A stretch of 7,344 nt of DNA, taken from positions 1-7,344 of the forward strand of contig JASHTQ010000371.1 in assembly GCA_030040475.1 (NCBI GenBank). The letters run 5' to 3'. Shown here piece by piece: positions 5,088-7,344 of the stretch. Both the position numbers and the translations under genes were made by a program. How positions within the stretch are numbered: the first letter of the stretch is position 1; each line of letters opens with the position of its first letter. A model generated the notes under the pieces. That model did no database searches. It saw only the letters and a list, made by a program, of their open reading frames with translations, and was not told the DNA's origin. Source of the DNA: Streptosporangiaceae bacterium. Its GTDB lineage: Bacteria; Actinomycetota; Actinomycetes; Streptosporangiales; Streptosporangiaceae.

Positions 5088-7298
5088 GTGAACGCGGGAC
5101 GTCACCGCGCGCCGACCGCCGATGCGGCGACGCGCCCTGGGCGGCAGTGGGCTGACCGGCCGGCCGCGGTCTGGACTCGGCGGGCGCTGCTCGGCGCCGT
5201 GCCGACGGCGCTGGCTGCCTTCACCCTGATCAGCCGGAACTGGCCGCTGCCGGGCACCACCGTCAGCATGGCGGCTCTTGACTCCATGACGATCATGCCG
5301 GCCCAGCCGTCGCAGCCGCGCACGTCACGGGTGCCGGTTCGTACCAAGGCGGCGGCTGGCCGTTCGGCGGTCCCCGGGACCAAGGTCATGCTGCGTCAGC
5401 TGGTCATCGCCGCGGATGAGGACGATCCCGAGCTGCCGGCGTGGCGGACGATCCTGGACCAGATCGGGACGCCGTATGAGGTCTTCGTCGCTAACCGCCA
5501 GGCACTGAGCGCGGACACGCTGGTGCGCGCCGACGGGACCGGCCGGTACAACGCCATCTTGCTGACGAGCAACACGCTGGCGTACCGCAGCAGGGCCGGC
5601 CAGTACGTCAGCGCGTTCGACGACGCGGAGTGGGAAGCGCTCTGGGACTACGAGCGCGCCTTCCGGGTCCGCCAGGTCGCGCTCAATGCCGCACCTGGCG
5701 AGGTCCCGGAGGATTACTACCTGCGGGCGCGATCTGAGGGCGCGGTCGGGACGGTTCCGGTGCTCGCCAGGCTGACGAAGGCAGGCACGAAGGTCTTCGA
5801 CTACCTCAGCCCCGCGATCCGGATCCCAATCTCCGGGACCTACGTGTATCGCACGAGCGTCGCGACGGGCGGCGACGCGCGGCCGTTGCTGACCGTGGAC
5901 TCCGCCGTCCTCGGGGTGCTCAGCACGGCCGCGGACGGCAGGGAACGGGCGGCGCTGACCTTCGTGCTCAGTCCGACGCTGCCGGTGACCAGCTTGCTCG
6001 GATACGGGCTGCTGCGGTGGGCCACCCGCGGGATCTTCCTCGGCGAGCAACGCCACTGGCTGAACGTCGACGTCGACGACTGGTTCAACGCCGACGTGAC
6101 CGGCTGGCCGCAGGGGCTGACCGGTGCGTTCCGGCTATCGGGGTCGGATGCCGCCGCGGTCAGCCAGCAGCAGGCGGAGCTGCGAAGGCGCTACCCGCTC
6201 GCGGCCGGCTTCACGCTCAACCTCGCGTACAACGGCGGCAGGCTCGACCCGTCGGCGCCCGCCCAGTCTTCGGCGCAGGGCACGTCCGACCCGCTGACGA
6301 GCTACTCGAGATCCCTGCGCCACGAGTTCCGCTGGATCAACCACACGTTGACCCACCCGGCCATGAACTTCACCCCGTATCACGAGAACTACCAGGAGAT
6401 CAGGGACAACCTGGTCGCGGCGGCACTGATCGGCCTGGAAGTGCCTGGTGCCGTGCTGAAGCCGCCGGAGTATTCCGGTCTCGGCGTGTACAACCCGCAC
6501 AGCCGTGACCTCCCGTCCACCGCGCTCGACCCGATCCAGATACCCGGTCCGGTGACCGACTTCGGGCTCCACGCCGCGAACAAGGCACTGCTCAAGGCGG
6601 CGAGCGACCTCGGTGTGAGGTACATCGCCGGCGACATGTCGTTCCGCAGCGAGCAGCCCGATTCCTTTAACAGCGGCATCTACATCCCGCTCCAGCCCGA
6701 TCTGCTGCTCGTGCCCACCTGGCCGACCAACATCGCGTTCGAAGCCACCACGCAGCAGGAGCAGCTGTCCTGGTACAACTCGATGTACGGCGTGCACGGC
6801 TCGCTGCAGCGCAATGACCGGGATTTCGGCTACGGCGAGTATCTAGCGGCCGAGGCGGAGCTGGCGCTTGGCCAGGTGATGCGCGGCTCGGTCTACCCGT
6901 TCACGGTGCATCAGACCAATCTGCACCAGTTCGCGCCCGGCCGGTCGCTCCTGTTCGACTGGCTGAACCTGCTGGTGGCCAAGTACAGCGCCTACTACCG
7001 GATACCACTGAAGAATCCGGACTGGCTCACGCTGGCGGACTACGTGCACGACCGCACCACCCACTTCAAAGCGCTGGCCAGCGGTCCAGACGCGGTGTGG
7101 GACCGGCGGGCCGGCACGGTCAGCTATACGCCCGCCGCGGACACCGTGCTTTTCGTGACCGGGCTGGTAACCCGGCCCGCGACCGGCGCGGACCAGCAAG
7201 GACCCGACCAGGCGGAGAAGTACGGCTCCGACACGGTTTCCCGGCTCGGCCTGACCGGCGGCAAGACCGTCACCTTCGCGGTTAGCGCCGCGGCATGA
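5088..7298 (+). CDS. Agd3-like (CE18-type) exported polysaccharide deacetylase
   Basis: The 736-residue product is probably an exported metal-dependent deacetylase acting on an N-acetylated extracellular polysaccharide. Residues 30-48 hold a twin-arginine stretch, TRRALLG (Arg31-Arg32), followed by a hydrophobic segment, which suggests Tat export or an N-terminal anchor. Residues 100-230 (starting near LRQLVIAADEDD) resemble the carbohydrate-binding domain that precedes the catalytic domain in fungal Agd3. The catalytic domain shows HWLNVDVDDWFNAD (Asp328, Asp330, Asp331) and HTLTHP (His419, His423), the Asp and His-x3-His metal-site pattern of CE4/CE18 deacetylases. A C-terminal beta-rich region (about 650-736) follows. 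GTG 5088 is the first start after an in-frame TAA at 5073; its Shine-Dalgarno (AAGG 5074-5077, ten bases away) is weak. The stop overlaps the next gene as ATGA. The family assignment comes from remembered motifs, so a generic polysaccharide-deacetylase-fold protein remains possible. Substrate is not determined. Confidence 0.75.
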   Translation: MNAGRHRAPTADAATRPGRQWADRPAAVWTRRALLGAVPTALAAFTLISRNWPLPGTTVSMAALDSMTIMPAQPSQPRTSRVPVRTKAAAGRSAVPGTKVMLRQLVIAADEDDPELPAWRTILDQIGTPYEVFVANRQALSADTLVRADGTGRYNAILLTSNTLAYRSRAGQYVSAFDDAEWEALWDYERAFRVRQVALNAAPGEVPEDYYLRARSEGAVGTVPVLARLTKAGTKVFDYLSPAIRIPISGTYVYRTSVATGGDARPLLTVDSAVLGVLSTAADGRERAALTFVLSPTLPVTSLLGYGLLRWATRGIFLGEQRHWLNVDVDDWFNADVTGWPQGLTGAFRLSGSDAAAVSQQQAELRRRYPLAAGFTLNLAYNGGRLDPSAPAQSSAQGTSDPLTSYSRSLRHEFRWINHTLTHPAMNFTPYHENYQEIRDNLVAAALIGLEVPGAVLKPPEYSGLGVYNPHSRDLPSTALDPIQIPGPVTDFGLHAANKALLKAASDLGVRYIAGDMSFRSEQPDSFNSGIYIPLQPDLLLVPTWPTNIAFEATTQQEQLSWYNSMYGVHGSLQRNDRDFGYGEYLAAEAELALGQVMRGSVYPFTVHQTNLHQFAPGRSLLFDWLNLLVAKYSAYYRIPLKNPDWLTLADYVHDRTTHFKALASGPDAVWDRRAGTVSYTPAADTVLFVTGLVTRPATGADQQGPDQAEKYGSDTVSRLGLTGGKTVTFAVSAAA

Positions 7299-7344
7299 GC
7301 ACCCAGGCACCGGCCCCGGGTGCGGCCACCCGAGCCATCCGCGG
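7295..7344 (+). CDS. Start of the next gene in the deacetylase operon (cut by right edge)
   Basis: ATG 7295 overlaps the deacetylase TGA as ATGA and opens a frame of 16 codons, MSTQAPAPGAATRAIRG, that reaches the window end without a stop. The 4-base overlap is the usual sign of translational coupling in an operon. The visible residues are a polar, Ala/Pro-rich N-terminus with no recognisable domain. Given the neighbour, a glycosyltransferase or a membrane export component would be reasonable guesses, but the sequence shows neither. Confidence 0.55.
   Translation, partial: MSTQAPAPGAATRAIR

Noticed and set aside
5325..6797. Long minus-strand frames (5325-6056 and 6135-6797)
   Set aside because: Antisense to the deacetylase gene, Arg-rich and without motifs.

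Overview
The window reads as chromosome of a high-GC actinomycete-type bacterium. Base composition is visibly GC-rich, GTG starts occur, long antisense open frames shadow the real genes, and a perfect HspR-type HAIR operator (CTTGAGT-N7-ACTCAAG) precedes a Lon protease gene, which is a hallmark of actinobacteria. The genus cannot be told from the sequence; a Streptomyces- or Streptosporangiales-like organism is an inference.

Layout, left to right. (1) Positions 1-677, minus strand: the first 225 codons of an ATP-dependent Lon protease, cut by the left edge, with its promoter and HAIR operator at 691-729. (2) Positions 795-1217, plus strand, divergent from lon: a small RbsD/FucU-family sugar mutarotase/pyranase. 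(3) Positions 1218-1512: a gap between convergent genes, holding three related copies of a 10-bp word that can pair in two mutually exclusive hairpins; probably the terminator region. (4) Positions 4633 down to 1513, minus strand: a tightly coupled lutABC operon (LutA CCG-domain protein, LutB LUD/ferredoxin protein, LutC LUD protein) for L-lactate oxidation to pyruvate. The three genes overlap by 4 bp at each junction (GTGA and ATGA). LutB and LutC both carry in-frame tandem-repeat (minisatellite) insertions. (5) Positions 4634-5087: a divergent control region with an AT-rich imperfect palindrome on the lutA side, a leader hairpin, and a 17-codon upstream reading frame with a strong Shine-Dalgarno on the other side. 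(6) Positions 5088-7298, plus strand: a 736-residue exported protein resembling the Agd3-type (CE18) exopolysaccharide deacetylases. (7) From 7295: the first 16 codons of a gene overlapping the deacetylase stop by 4 bp and running off the right edge.

The window joins three unrelated functional blocks: proteostasis (lon), lactate catabolism (lut), and the apparent start of an exopolysaccharide-modification operon. The most interesting lead is the last one, because Agd3 was characterised in fungal galactosaminogalactan biosynthesis and a bacterial operon beginning with such an enzyme could encode a related amino-sugar polymer system. That remains an inference until the genes beyond 7344 are seen. 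Family names rest on recognising motifs by eye, without any database search.
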